The translations under genes were made by a program, and so were the position numbers. Under the pieces are notes generated by a model. That model was given only the letters and a program-made list of their open reading frames with translations. It was not told the DNA's origin and did no database searches. A DNA stretch of 64,000 nt from Sclerurus mexicanus. Lineage: Eukaryota > Chordata > Aves > Passeriformes > Furnariidae. Within the stretch, counting starts at the first letter, position 1. The number at the start of each line of letters is the position of its first letter. Where the stretch lies: the NCBI GenBank assembly GCA_013396755.1, contig VWZF01001862.1:62001-126000 (forward strand). Reading direction: 5' to 3'. This document shows, one piece after another, positions 53,285 through 64,000 of the stretch.

Positions 53285-53725
53285 AAGGACGAGGAGCAGG
53301 GTGTGAGTGCGGGCAGGGCTGGCTCCGGTGCGGGAGGCGGCGGCTCCAGCACTGCTCTACGATGCTGGAAGTACCCGAGCCTATTTCAATACATCCCTGC
53401 TCGGGAAAGTATCACATGCCTTAAAGCAACACAGCCCTCGGTGACAAGCCCCAGCCAGGCACTCGCCAGCGACTGGAGCTGCATTTAAATACCGGCAGGG
53501 AGAATGTGCCCAGCGCGGAGGAGCCGCCGCCCCGGCTGCGAGGGGCAGGGATGCAGGGATGGATGGGCAGGAGGAGGGTGGACCAGCGCTGGTGGGAAGG
53601 CAGGGCTGATGGCGAGCTGAGTGACTGAACTGCCGAGGAGCGATGTGGGGACGCGGTAATTCCGCCGGCAGAGGCTTTATTCCCCCGCGTTGTTCTTGCG
53701 CTTATTCGCAAGAGGCAAGCGAGAC
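53285..53725. promoter_or_regulatory. CpG island, candidate promoter
   Basis: By eye I count about 32 CpG dinucleotides in roughly 440 bases at high GC, while DNA on either side is CpG-poor and AT-rich. This meets the usual CpG-island idea, and most avian CpG islands mark promoters. Inside are GGAGGCGGCGGCTCC (Sp/KLF-type GC box), GCCGCCGCCCCGG, and a symmetric TTTAAATA/TATTTAAA box at 53484-53491 that could serve either strand. A pyrimidine tract and acceptor-like TCTTTCACAG follows at about 53738-53749. I see no clear first-exon donor on either strand, so transcript direction is unknown. It may drive an unannotated transcript or be an orphan island or enhancer. Confidence 0.6.
53484..53491. 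promoter_or_regulatory. TATA-like box (TTTAAATA) in the CpG island
   Basis: TTTAAATA sits within GC-rich sequence. Because ATTTAAAT is palindromic it could position initiation on either strand. It is a plausible core promoter element only in the context of the island. Confidence 0.3.
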
Positions 53726-53759
53726 TTAAGGGAGTCTCCTTTCTTTCACAGAGAGCAGC

Positions 53760-55280
53760 ACATGCTCGTTAACAGGGAAGGGTGGTGCAGGGAAAGTAAC
53801 AAAACACACGGGAGAACAGGGGACTCCTCCCCGCTCCCATGGGCTTTCTAACACCTTGCCACAACTCTAAGTGAAATCTTTCCTTCCAACTCCATTTCCA
53901 ATGCATCTCGGCAGACAACGGGGAAAGAGCTCTAATTTATTCCTAAATGCTAAAGCTCAGATACAACAGATTTACTACAGTTATTTATTCTCCACATCTT
54001 AAGTGGCCATTTACAGGAATGGAGTGGTTTCCTCTCCCTCTTGTACCATATGTAATTATTTTTTAAAGAGCCATTGTATGGACTTGGTACATACCATTCA
54101 CTTGGCATTACAGCTCTTACCTCTACCTACAAAAGAAAAAAAGCTTGGAGACAAAACCAACTCCCATTTTAAGAGCTCAGGATGTGTGCTATAGCACAAT
54201 GTGGATTTTCTTTTTCCCCCTTGATAACATGTGTAGAAGAACGTGCCATCTTCACTGCTTACCAGCACCAGACACCAAACAATACTAAATAATAGCAGTA
54301 CTAAGTACCCTCACTCCCAAGTACCTCCTTCTCAGCACCCAAGGACATCTCTCTCAGTGGAGACTCTCACTGAGCAGTGCAATGAGTTTACTTGACAGAT
54401 CACACACTCCTTTGGAGCTGCTGTATTTTATTGGGCAATATATACCAAGAACTTGGCCCTGCAGACCGACAGGAACATTATACTGGTCTCTGCCACAGTG
54501 TTCAGAGCAGCTATTTAATATAGCCTTAAAACAATAAAGCAATGGGTGGCAGGTGTGTGACAGTGATACAGGAGAGCTCTGGCACAGGACCCTCCCCACA
54601 GCACAGGTCACCAGGGCAGTTGGCTCCTGTCAGGTTCCTGAGCACAGCTGGGAAAGAGAGGGTGGCTCTGGACAAGCCTCATGGTGACCAGAGATGCTTT
54701 CAAGAAGTCAACTTTTTTTTCAGGTGCTTTGTTTGAAAGCACATGGCACAACTACAGTTGGGAATAAAATTATCTGCTTATTAAAGGTTTTCTTGTTTTC
54801 CAGAAGAATTTCTTTAGACACTAGAAGGACAAGAACAGGTGCAGTTATTTTCTGGCCTGAGAATGGTCAAAAAAAAGCAGATGAAAGGCAACCAAGTACG
54901 ATGAGGTACTGATGAGCAAGGTACCTGGACCAGGGATCAGTCACAGCCCATATCAGGAGGTGGCAAGTAGAGGGTTGCTGGGGTTTGCTGCCAAAGCCAT
55001 AGGGAGGATCAAGACCTTCCCATTGAAAGACTGGAAATTTTCTGGAGGACTTGAGAGGGCAGGGGATGGGAATTTATTTTAAAATAACACCTGTTTAAGA
55101 TATGTTCCCTTTAGGACTTGTGGGGAAGACAGAAGGGAAAAGGTAAGGAGTGGGGAGTTGTGAAGAAAGATAAGGGAAAGGAGCTTCAAGGAGAAAATAT
55201 AATCTAAGAAACTGAAAGGCCTTGTGGACAGCAGGAGGAATGAGAGAAATTGTGACCATACACCTTGGCAGACTAGGCAG
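53760..55280. other. non-coding stretch, purine-rich at the end
   Basis: No gene is recognised. The part from about 55120 to 55260 is strongly purine-biased on the plus strand (GGGGAAGACAGAAGGGAAAA type). Acceptor-like sites near 54720 and 54802 have only weak donors behind them. Confidence 0.5.
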
Positions 55281-55282
55281 AG

Positions 55283-55320
55283 ACAGATTTATGCAAGATA
55301 CAGATTTATGTAAGGTACAG
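55283..55320. repeat. 17-base tandem duplication
   Basis: ACAGATTTATGCAAGAT (55283-55299) is followed at once by ACAGATTTATGTAAGGT (55300-55316) and the start of a third copy (ACAG). The two units differ at two positions. This is probably a small slippage duplication. Confidence 0.85.
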
Positions 55321-55329
55321 CAGAACTGT

Positions 55330-57440
55330 CACTCTGCCAAGCACTGCTAACTCCCAGCTCCATGAGGCTAATGCCACCATAACCCCTGACAGATGCTGCT
55401 ATTGCTCAGGACAAGCTCTGCAGGAACATGGGACATGTTGCTTCTGCAGGGTAGGGGGGAGATCAGAGGGACAGAGAGAATATTAAACAGGCTGTGCTTG
55501 CAGCCTCTCCCCTGCCCTGGCTCCCAGCATCAGACAGGAACACAGGAGTCCTTGGCAAATCTTGCAAAAGCATCCTCACACCTGCTTTGATGTCTTTGCT
55601 GCCAAGTTTAACTTTCAGTGGACCAACAAGACATGAAACAGCGCCTCTTACCCTCTTTGTTAAGCACAGTGTCATCTTCACCTCATGCTTTGGGGCTTTA
55701 CTTCAGCCTCCTCACTTGGATTTGACAGGGAGGGGATGGTGCTTTACATGTGCCCCAGGGCCTGAACTGACTGTGGGGCTACTGACACAGGAAAGAGAAA
55801 ATAGGAAGAAAAACCAAGACACAAATGAGCAGTCAGCACATTTCAAAGTCTTTTCTTGTGAAAGAGAAGGCTGAAAGACTAATTTGTCTCTAGATGGAGG
55901 GGAGATAGAACAAAAGATTGTGCCAATAACCCTGTGCAATGGGTGGGCCAGGACAAATCCATGCCCTGGAGAGGGGCAGTACAGCCTTCGGATTACATAG
56001 TCTATGCCTGACTTCTGGAAGGTGAAGTGTCAGAAGAATGTCCTTCCACCCCCACTCTGATACCTGATGGCACATAGAGGAAAGAACAGAGACCAGAGAC
56101 GGAGCTATCCCAGTTGGAGAGCATGGAAAACTGCCTATCCACAGCTCTGACTGAAAGACTCCATGGGGTTGCTGGCACAGTTGCCAAAAGCAGACACTGG
56201 CATGATATTTTCAAGGTGAAGGTAGGTTGCAAGAGGTCAGCAGGCATACAAGTGTCTTTGAGACAGTCTGCTTCACACACAAGGGCTGTATGCACAGGGA
56301 AAATAGCCTTTTCCTCCTGGTTCCACCATTCATCTAGAGATGCCAAGTGAATGACAAAAATAGGCAAATAAAAATAAATGCTCTTCCCTGCCTGAACCTC
56401 TATTTATCACAATTTTCCAGGCACACAGAAAAGGAGAGCATATGCAATTCAGGCAGGCTCATGCAGACAGCAGATTGGTGCTTGCACCCAGAGAAGGGCC
56501 TCTGGCCTCTACTTTCTGCACTCTGCCTCTCTCTCCTCCGCCCTCGCATCCCCCCTCTTCCCCATGTAAAGATGGAACTCAACACATCCCAGGCACGTAT
56601 TTCAGAGAGTCTGGAGAATGCTCACCACCTTGGAAATGCAAAACTCATTGGTTCTAGTGCTCCTGGGACAATGAAGCTTTGCTTTTCACATATTGTGTTC
56701 TCCATCCCTCCCAGATGCTTCCACCCACCCCACAAAGTTCCTTTGCATATCCCAAACTCCACCTTGGCTGCTGTCTGGGCAACAGGCACCACACACTGCA
56801 GTTCCTCACTACCAACATGATCCTACCCAGGTGAGCCAAGTATACTCTCACAGCAAGTCTTACCTTAATTCCAACAAAGTCCAAGCTTCTGACTCTCCTC
56901 CCTTAGGTTCACAACATTTGTGGAATCTTTTTTTAAAGTCTGACAGTGCAGAAGCTTTCCTCGGTCCCTTCACCCCCCCACACAGCTTGTCTTCCATTGA
57001 GAACCAGCCCACATGGCAAACCAGCAGCTGAGTGTGTGAAGATTGAGCTGCCTACAAATGACTGCCTGAACAGCAACCACGAAGCCCAGAGTAAAACCAG
57101 CCAAGAAATCCCCAGCCGAGGCCCTGCGCCTCCCTGTGGTTCTTGGTTGTTTTTCTTTTTTTCTCCAATGGAATGGGAAGCATGAAGAGTAAAGCAGGAT
57201 TCCTTTGGTACAGGGATAGAACAAGCTCTAGGGTTCCCTGGACTTCAGCGGTGGACACTGCTTTGCCCAGTAATAAGCCATATTCAATGAGTGTGAGTGC
57301 AGCAGTACTTGACATTGTACATGCACATCCCCTGTGCTCAGCCAGATGTTCTACTTGCTGTTTATCACTTTTGAACCATTCCCAGGAAAACATTCCCTGC
57401 CCTGAGACTTGCAGTCCTCACCACTTTTCTCCATCTCTTG
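55330..57440. other. non-coding stretch with a pyrimidine-rich run
   Basis: Unique sequence of moderate GC with overlapping ORFs of 60-157 codons in several frames and no recognised domain. A pyrimidine-rich run lies at about 56521-56563 (CTCTCTCCTCC, then CCCCCCTCTTCCCC). Confidence 0.5.
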
Positions 57441-57443
57441 CAG

Positions 57444-57603
57444 GAGGTCTGGTCCAACCTCAGTGACCAAGCTGAACTCATTTCTTTTCCTGCCCTTCCT
57501 ATGTCTTTTATGACACCATTAAATCTTTTTGTCTGTATTTGTCAGGTTTTCTTCTCCTTTAGCTTTTCCAGTGCCAGGAGAAGACGCACTGTTTTTCCTG
57601 AAG
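57444..57603 (+). other. candidate internal exon (160 bases, one open frame)
   Basis: CCACTTTTCTCCATCTCTTGCAG (AG at 57442-57443) is a strong acceptor. The following 160 bases stay open in the frame starting EVWSNLSDQAELISF and reach CCTGAAG|GTAAAC, a good donor (GT at 57604-57605). A second acceptor-like site inside (TTCTTCTCCTTTAG, near 57561) could give a shorter form. The peptide is not recognised; its middle is hydrophobic (MSFMTPLNLFVCICQ-like) and its end basic (ARRRR). Both splice borders are above average for this window, but the pyrimidine-rich composition that creates acceptors also keeps the frame open. Confidence 0.22.
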
Positions 57604-57649
57604 GTAAACAGGCTGACCACAAAAAGCTGAGCTAGAAAGGTACACAATC

Positions 57650-59395
57650 TTTCAAGAAGGAAAAACATCAAGGATGTACTTGATTTGTCCAGCTGTGACC
57701 ACAGCCTCTACTGGCCAACACACAGATCACACGCCAGGAGCCTGAAGCAGCAGAGCTGAATAACATATGCAGGGAATTCACTTTCCATGGGAGCCCAGGG
57801 TCTGGCTCAGACAGTTACCATCCCACTTCAAGTACAGGGTGCTGGGAAATTTGCTGTTTCCAGCACAGGTGCAGACATATGAGTATGGAGGACCAGCCAA
57901 GGATACAGCAACAGGGAACAGCACAACACACTCAATGGAGACACTCCACCTGCTGTACTTGGCACCCAAACCTGGCAGCTCCTTCCCACCCTGTTGTCTT
58001 ATGCCATATCACTGCAATACCTCACTCCTTCCTGCCTCAGCCACACCAAACTTGCTTGGCAGACGCAGCAGTTTTGTGAGCCATCCCTAAATATGCAAGG
58101 AAGATCCAACCAGGAAGATGACATAACCAAAGCCATTAAGGGGAAAAAAAAACCCAAACCACAAGAGCACGATAAGTAGCTTGTTCGGGAAAAGAACAAA
58201 GAATAAAATAACAAGCCTGAATATTGACAAAAGCAGGGACACATGAGAGCAGAGCACAAAAGGAAGGATTCTTTCCAGCCTACCTTAAATGTGCTGCTAT
58301 TCCTTCTTAAAGGGTTGTCTAGTCTTCACAATTACTGTGTTTGGGAGGCAACAATTCTGCTTTTTGCAGTTCTCCAATGCCTAAGAGAGGAGAAAAAGAA
58401 AAAAGAACACATCTATATTTGTCAGGGAAGTTTATATCAAAAAAGTTTGTGTCCTAGTTATTTTTAAAGTATGTAGGACAACGCACACAGAAAGTCTCAA
58501 CCTTATCTCTAACTTGTCATTAGCTGACAAGATCAGCATTTGCAAAGGATTAACAAGAGAATTATCTGTGCAGTTCATTATCATCATGCAAAAAAATTTC
58601 AATAGCACTCAATATATTTAACATGTTACCAGAAAAACATGAGTGGGCTCAGGATATCATAGCAGGTAGACATAACCATCACATAATAGAGGTGAGTTGT
58701 CTGTTTAGTTTGAGTTCAGAGAGAGCAAAAAGCAAAGAAATAGAAGTTAAAACAACCCTAGACTGATGCCAGTTCATGGTTTCTTGTGATACTGTTATCC
58801 TTTATCAGCCATACATTAGTTGGAGAGATCATTCTGACCTGAAAATCCAGAACCTTCTCATGGATTCTCAATTTCTGCATAGCAAACTCAAGAGCCTCCA
58901 GCTCATTCTTAGATTAGCCAGGTTGAAGCCATTACATAAAATGCTATTGGAATATCCTAAGTTTGAAAACAAACTCTGCAGTTTTCACTTTGCAGTTGCC
59001 TTTCCAGACCAGCTAAAACCACATTACATGCAAGACCCATCTACAGTGGGCAAAACACAGGTCAGAGTACATGAACTGAAAGTTAGTCTATCTATAGCCA
59101 GAGCAGACACTTGGCATTTGATTCACCCCTTTCATTATGTCAAATATCAGGCCTCAAGCACAGGTTTAGCATTTACTTTTACTGCTGAAAAGTCAATTTT
59201 TGCATGAAGGTATAGGTGTTTTAATATTCATAACATAAATAAAATAAATCCAAAAGAAGCAAAACCATCCAGTCATTTTGGGAAGTAAATTCCCTGTGGG
59301 GAGCTCAGACTTTGTCCCTGGGCTATGTTCACTCCCTCTACATTTGCCATGTTCCTAAACTTCATAAACAATAGTTCTCCATTATTATTTCACCA
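57650..59395. other. non-coding stretch with one isolated 143-codon ORF
   Basis: A plus-strand frame at 58776-59207 is open for 143 codons in AT-rich DNA without a competing antisense frame. This is somewhat longer than expected locally. No domain, signal peptide or homologue is recognised. The rest is unique sequence. Confidence 0.4.
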
Positions 59396-59401
59396 GCTTT
59401 A

Positions 59402-59465
59402 GCAGAAGGGTTGAACTAGATGTTCTCCAGAGGCCCCTTCCAACTCCAACCATTCTGTGCCTGTC
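59402..59465 (+). mobile_element. CR1 LINE, extreme 3' end
   Basis: AGAAGGGTTGAACTAGATG, TTCTCCAGAGGCCCCTTCC, then AACTCCAACCATTCTGTG match the last 60 or so bases of CR1 in sense orientation, with one degenerate unit of the ATTCTGTG tail. It is an extremely 5'-truncated insertion with no coding part left. Confidence 0.88.
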
Positions 59466-60370
59466 ATTATCTCAAAGTAATAAAAAAAAGGAAGTTTCAA
59501 CAGCAGTTAAATTAAGCCTCTTCTGTCAAATTTGACATATTTCAGACATCAGCATAAAAACAAGGTTATCTAGGAAACAAATTCCTCCCTGTAACATTAC
59601 AGCAAGTCACCTCCAGCTCAATATCCCATGTCCTGCCCAGCTGCACTGAGGCAGGTTCCCCCCACCCAGCCAGCCTCCCACCTTCTCTTGGCACAGGGAA
59701 AACTCTAGGAAACACAGCCACATGCCACACCAAAAAATTTGCTACACAGACCAAAGATCAAAAATACATCAACCCTTTCCCAGTCACCACCAAACTCCCA
59801 CCACTGTGAAGAGCAAAAGCTCCCCCAACACACCATGAAAGCTCAAAGCCCAAACCACAGACACAACCAGGAAACTGCTCCACAGGCCCCAAAATTCTGG
59901 TTCCCAAACACCAACCTTGAAAAACACTGAGCTCACAGGCAGGCTTAGTTCTTGTTTCTGTCTCCCTCTATCTCAAAGACTTTTCTCTATAAATTTTTGG
60001 CTGCTTCTCTCACTTCACAAACAGCCTCACCGTAACTCTACTCCTCTCTTCTTCTTCTCCCACATATTGGGAGCTTTTATAAACTCAAACCACCTGAGCA
60101 CAGGGGGGAGCTGGTGTGAATACTCAAAGCACTATCAGGTGCAAAGTGTTGTTGTTTGATTAGGATAAATGCCCATGACAAGGCACACCTGGGCTGATAT
60201 GGGAATTAGGCCAGGGTGCTTGTGCTGGTGCCAGGGTCCCCTGAAGGGAGTTCTGCTGAGAGCTTAGTGCCTCTCCTGGCTGGGAAATGTTTCCAGACAC
60301 CCAGGTCTGCCTGGGTGCTCCAGTGCACAGCAAATGCACATCCTGGCATAGCCCAGAACCTCTTATGGGG

Positions 60371-60384
60371 AAAAAAAAAAAAAA
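60371..60384 (+). repeat. A14 homopolymer
   Basis: Uninterrupted run of A read directly. No retroposon body is recognised upstream of it. Confidence 0.85.
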
Positions 60385-60984
60385 GCTTTGGCTGGTGCCT
60401 TTGCCAAAGGAAAATGCAAGAGGCCAGATCAGCTCTGCAGTGTCGAATTTCTGGTCTTTATAACTCCAGGTGCTACCCTGAAAATAGCACTTCAAAGTCC
60501 TCTAACTCTGCCTTGGCCTCATCTGCAAAGCAGATCTCAGCTCTTACATTACACCGGGGGATTGACCAAATAGCTTATTTGCAAACCTGTGTTTTTGCTT
60601 CCACTTTATCACAAAGAAAGTCAGTGGTGGGGAAAAAAACCCACGTTAACAAATTGAGAGCTTTCCTTGCTACTTGTCCCCTGCAGTGTGATCTCTTATA
60701 ACGGATTCACTCTATGATATTAAATTATACTTTGGTTTATCACTTCTAAAATGCCCTGGATTCTGCAGGGACGTGGTGTGGATTCCACACACCTATTTTA
60801 GCATGCTTGGAGATCCTCAGGTTAGAGGTGCTACATAAGAAAATTTAGTTATGGATGAAATACACTGCTGTGCAACACTATAGCCTAGAGTTCACAGGAA
60901 AATCCTTGAAAAGATAAAGCAAGCAGAGAGCAACAATATTTGCCTTCAATTATGTTCATGAAAAAAAATCACCCCCAGCCAACC

Positions 60985-60997
60985 AAAAAAAAAAAAA
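60985..60997 (+). repeat. A13 homopolymer
   Basis: Uninterrupted run of A, separated from a shorter A8 run (60961-60968) by a C-rich spacer. Confidence 0.85.
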
Positions 60998-63900
60998 TCA
61001 TACAGCAACACAAAAGACACCCTCAAACAGGTGGAAATGAGAGATTGGGGAACATTCTCACACTGGAACAAAAAAAATTAGAACTATCATGATTATGGGA
61101 TATAGAGCAGCCAATATTCCCTGATGCCATGACTTTATCAAACACAAACCCTCAAGATTTAATTCCTTGCCGCAGCCATGGGCTTTGTCATTATTTAAAG
61201 AAAACACTCTAAGCACTCTCTTCCATACCTCATCTCCCTGCTGGCAGGGAGCTGCAGCCAGAGCCCCATGTGCTGGAAATAGTTTGAGTAAGGAATTAGC
61301 GCATGAAATGAGCATGGAAAAAATAAAATCATATACTGTTCTGCCTTTGCTTCAAAACAGGTTGGTTGATTGACAGCAAACCCTATATAATAGTTCCTTC
61401 CAGGCAGATGGCAAGATCATGATTTGCTCTTCAGTCGCAATTTTCTGCTGCCTCTCACAACCAACCCAGCTCCACCAGCTACCACTAAGAGGGGTCTGGG
61501 CTGCTTTATATGTGTTTTACATTTGCTCACATCAAAGCTTATGGATTAATATTGTGACTAGTTATCGTATTCCATTTTGTGAAAATTTGCCTTGAATTTG
61601 CCTCCAACATCTCCTGGCTGATCGTCTGCAGATAATAGCTTCAGAAATCCACACAAAAGCAACTTGTAAATCCCCACACCACCCCTGACAGACAATACTC
61701 CTTTGAATGGTTGCGTAGGTGTTGAAAATCTTGCCATACATCTCGAGCTCTCTCAGCACATATTGTTTTTAGGCTGCCATCTGCTAATGCACAGTCCCAC
61801 CCTAAGAGAGATGCAGGAATGCTCCAGTCTCCAGGCTGTTCTGCTTTCAGATTTACTGTTTTATTTCTTGCAATTCCCAGCACTCAGACTCTGTCATTCT
61901 TAACCCTGACTGTGGCTGCAAAGTTCAAGAGACCTGCTCACAGCACTGTGAATTGCCAGTGATAAAGGTCATTTATTGAAATGTGCCCAGGCGTTTGCTT
62001 TAATGAACCAAAGCAGTGCTTCCCACAGTGGTGGCCCTGGAAGCAGATTCCTTTCTCTCCGTGTCAGCCGGTGCACACATAGAGAGGTGCTGGGGCCACC
62101 AGCAACTCTGGCAGCGCTCGTTTCCAGTGCATGTACACTGAAAACATGTGTATTGAGTTGGTGGCAAAGGAAGAGGACAACTCCCAAAGACATAATGTAG
62201 GTAACATCTTGAACAAAGCAAGCCATGCACATCACAGTGCAGAATGTCAGGATCCAATTATCCCAGTAAATAAGGAGTGATGAACATTGTACCTGACTGA
62301 TTTTCCTCTTCACTGAAATTGCCAGCAGTACTCTTTTCCTTGCTGCTGATTTTGCTTCACTACCAAGCACATTAGCAAAATTTATAAGATTATATTTAAT
62401 TTTTTTTTTTGTTAGAAAACAAATTTATAGCAGCTAACTTACGTTAAATTTCCTGTGCAGGATCCATCACTAAAATACATTGGAGGCAACAAATTTAACT
62501 CTAGGAAAGTGAAGAGCATATTATCACTTACCAACTGAAATTTATCTGTTTTGATCCTTTTTTTATATTCCTCTTCTCCCACACATCTCCTTTACTACCC
62601 CACCTTCTTCTCAGGTTTTCAAAGATTTTGTTGTCATTTGCTCCTGAATAAAATCCAAGAATCTTTTGTCATTGTAGGCTCTGCACATCAAATTGCTGTT
62701 CATGTCACACCCTGACTTCTGTGCACCAGGCAGGGAAGTCAGAATAAGGGATCATACACAATAGCACAGAGTTCCTTCTTGTTTTTCTTGAAAAGCGAGA
62801 AAGTGAATAAAAAAACAACCAAGAAAACAAAATAGGGATGGGAAAATAAAAATATAAAGGACTGTATGTTTAAAGGGGATAAAACTACTAGTTTTGCTTT
62901 CTTTCCCAGCTTGTACAGCAATCTTCTCTCTCATTCCCTAAATTCTACAAAAATGGTTTGGTAGACTGAAGTTATGTTTTGCTTGATTTCAGTAATCAAG
63001 GTAAGTCAGGACAATCTTTTCCATTGAAAATAGAATTCTTTTTACATCTAAGCAACAGTAGTAGTTTTTGTTTCTTCTGCCTCTGCTCCAGCAAATGACT
63101 GCAGCTGCCTTTTTACAAGCTTTTAGTTGCTGGAGATATAAACACTCTCTTCAGAGTATGACAGATGAATTCTCCTGCAGTGAAATAAGATACCTTTCAG
63201 AGAGCCTGAAAGCAACTAATAGATTTCCAGGAAAATGCTGAAAATTGGCTTAATGTTGCATAAATAAAGATATTTATGCAACCTGGAATGAAACTCTACC
63301 ACAAGCAGAAGGCTAGGCCCTACTTATGATACCAAATCCTTCTTTTGCCAGTTTGCACAGATCTTTAATGGACACGGGGTCATTTGCTGCCCTTCTGAAT
63401 CTCCCCTGATACAGCCATCATTGTTAAATTTTAAATATGAATCATTTTCCAAGCAGCATAAAATCCAGTTGGCTCCTCCTTCCATTTTCCCACAGGGGTC
63501 TGAAAAATGTTAAACTGTTCTCTTCACAATTAAATTCATGAAACACTTAAATTCTATGGCAGTCAGACACCAAGGAACAGGAAAATCATTTCATCTCATA
63601 ATGTTTTAGAGCCCCCAGGCAAATGTAAACACTGTATGCTGTGATAGAAGAAGGATTTATTGCTGCTGCCGAACAGAGAATCTGCTGATTTATTTGTAAT
63701 TCCAGTAGATTTTGAGGGTAATTCATTTACTACAGAATTTTGGTGAAATGATTATTTAGAAAGTTTGAACACACCAGACCCATTTGTGTGGAGATGCGTT
63801 TTAAACAAAAAGATACAGAACCAAGTCAATCTGTATTGAACTAACACTGGCCTGTAATAGGAATCATTACTGCACTCACCCTCCTGCCAGAGCATAAAAG

Positions 63901-64000
63901 GGGTTTGAGCTCTCCCATATCACAGGTTCTGGAGGTCAAGTGACATTTGATAGGTGATGCTGCAGGTGCTGCTGGAGATACCTTAAGCTTAGGCAGGAAA

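Larger units (their letters stand above)
59470..64000. other. non-coding stretch with homopolymer runs
   Basis: Unique sequence. A C/A-rich, G-poor strand bias is visible at about 59740-59930. It also holds an A14 run (60371-60384), an A13 run (60985-60997) and a T10 run near 62401. ORFs up to 161 codons (60216-60701, plus) have no recognised domain. An 8-base exon-like gap at 62993-63000 is judged chance. No CpG cluster or RNA gene is seen. Confidence 0.55.

Noticed and set aside
60216..60701. 161-codon plus-strand ORF
   Set aside because: Runs through an A14 homopolymer (lysine run) and has an antisense competitor; no domain.
62993..63000. 8-base micro-exon between TTTCAG and GTAAGTC
   Set aside because: Both sites look good, but an 8-base exon with TAA in one phase is most simply two unrelated decoys.
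1..64000. Endogenous retrovirus or solo LTR
   Set aside because: I looked for TG...CA bounded direct repeats, primer-binding-site-like words and retroviral protein motifs in the frames and saw none convincing. A computed repeat search would be decisive.
1..64000. tRNA, snRNA, rRNA or well-known microRNA genes
   Set aside because: No tRNA box pairs, U6-type sequence or familiar microRNA seed hairpin was noticed. Covariance-model scanning was not possible here.
1..64000. Bacterial-type systems (operons, CRISPR, prophage)
   Set aside because: Composition, CR1 elements, short ORFs and absence of operon structure show this is vertebrate nuclear DNA.

Overview
The window looks like bird nuclear DNA, most probably from a passerine. 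The only recognisable transposons are three 3'-end fragments of CR1, the dominant avian LINE. They lie near 22.8 kb (minus), 27.8 kb (minus) and 59.4 kb (plus). The 27.8 kb copy carries the wording of the CR1 subfamilies abundant in songbirds. Other repeats are sparse, CpG is depleted in most of the window, open frames are short, and there is no operon-like packing. This fits an intergenic region or the inside of one or more long introns.

I recognise no protein-coding gene, rRNA, tRNA, CRISPR array or intact mobile element. The longest open frames (155-201 codons) mostly lie in three GC-rich blocks (34.2-34.8, 36.7-37.3 and 44.9-45.7 kb) where stop codons are rare, and they resemble no protein family I know.

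Layout: 1-6.1 kb holds several splice-bounded candidate exons on both strands and a polypurine tract. 6.1-19.7 kb is unique AT-rich sequence with a CpG-enriched block and a minus-strand consensus donor at 11.64-11.88 kb. 19.7-28.2 kb holds a candidate recursive splice site, an ATCAAT/ATTGAT palindrome, two CR1 fragments and two homeodomain-type motif clusters. 28.2-53.2 kb is mostly featureless, with a few candidate exons (39.2 and 51.0 kb) and GC-rich blocks. 53.28-53.72 kb is a clear CpG island with about 32 CpGs in roughly 440 bp and a TTTAAATA box, and is the best promoter candidate. 53.7-64 kb is unique sequence with a candidate exon at 57.4 kb and a CR1 3' end.

How the parts work together can only be guessed. 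The CpG island could start a long non-coding or unannotated transcript, and the motif clusters could be enhancers of a gene outside the window. The candidate exons are hypotheses from reading splice consensus by eye. Strong decoy splice sites are common in 64 kb of non-coding DNA, so most may be chance. I did not find a convincing new biological system.
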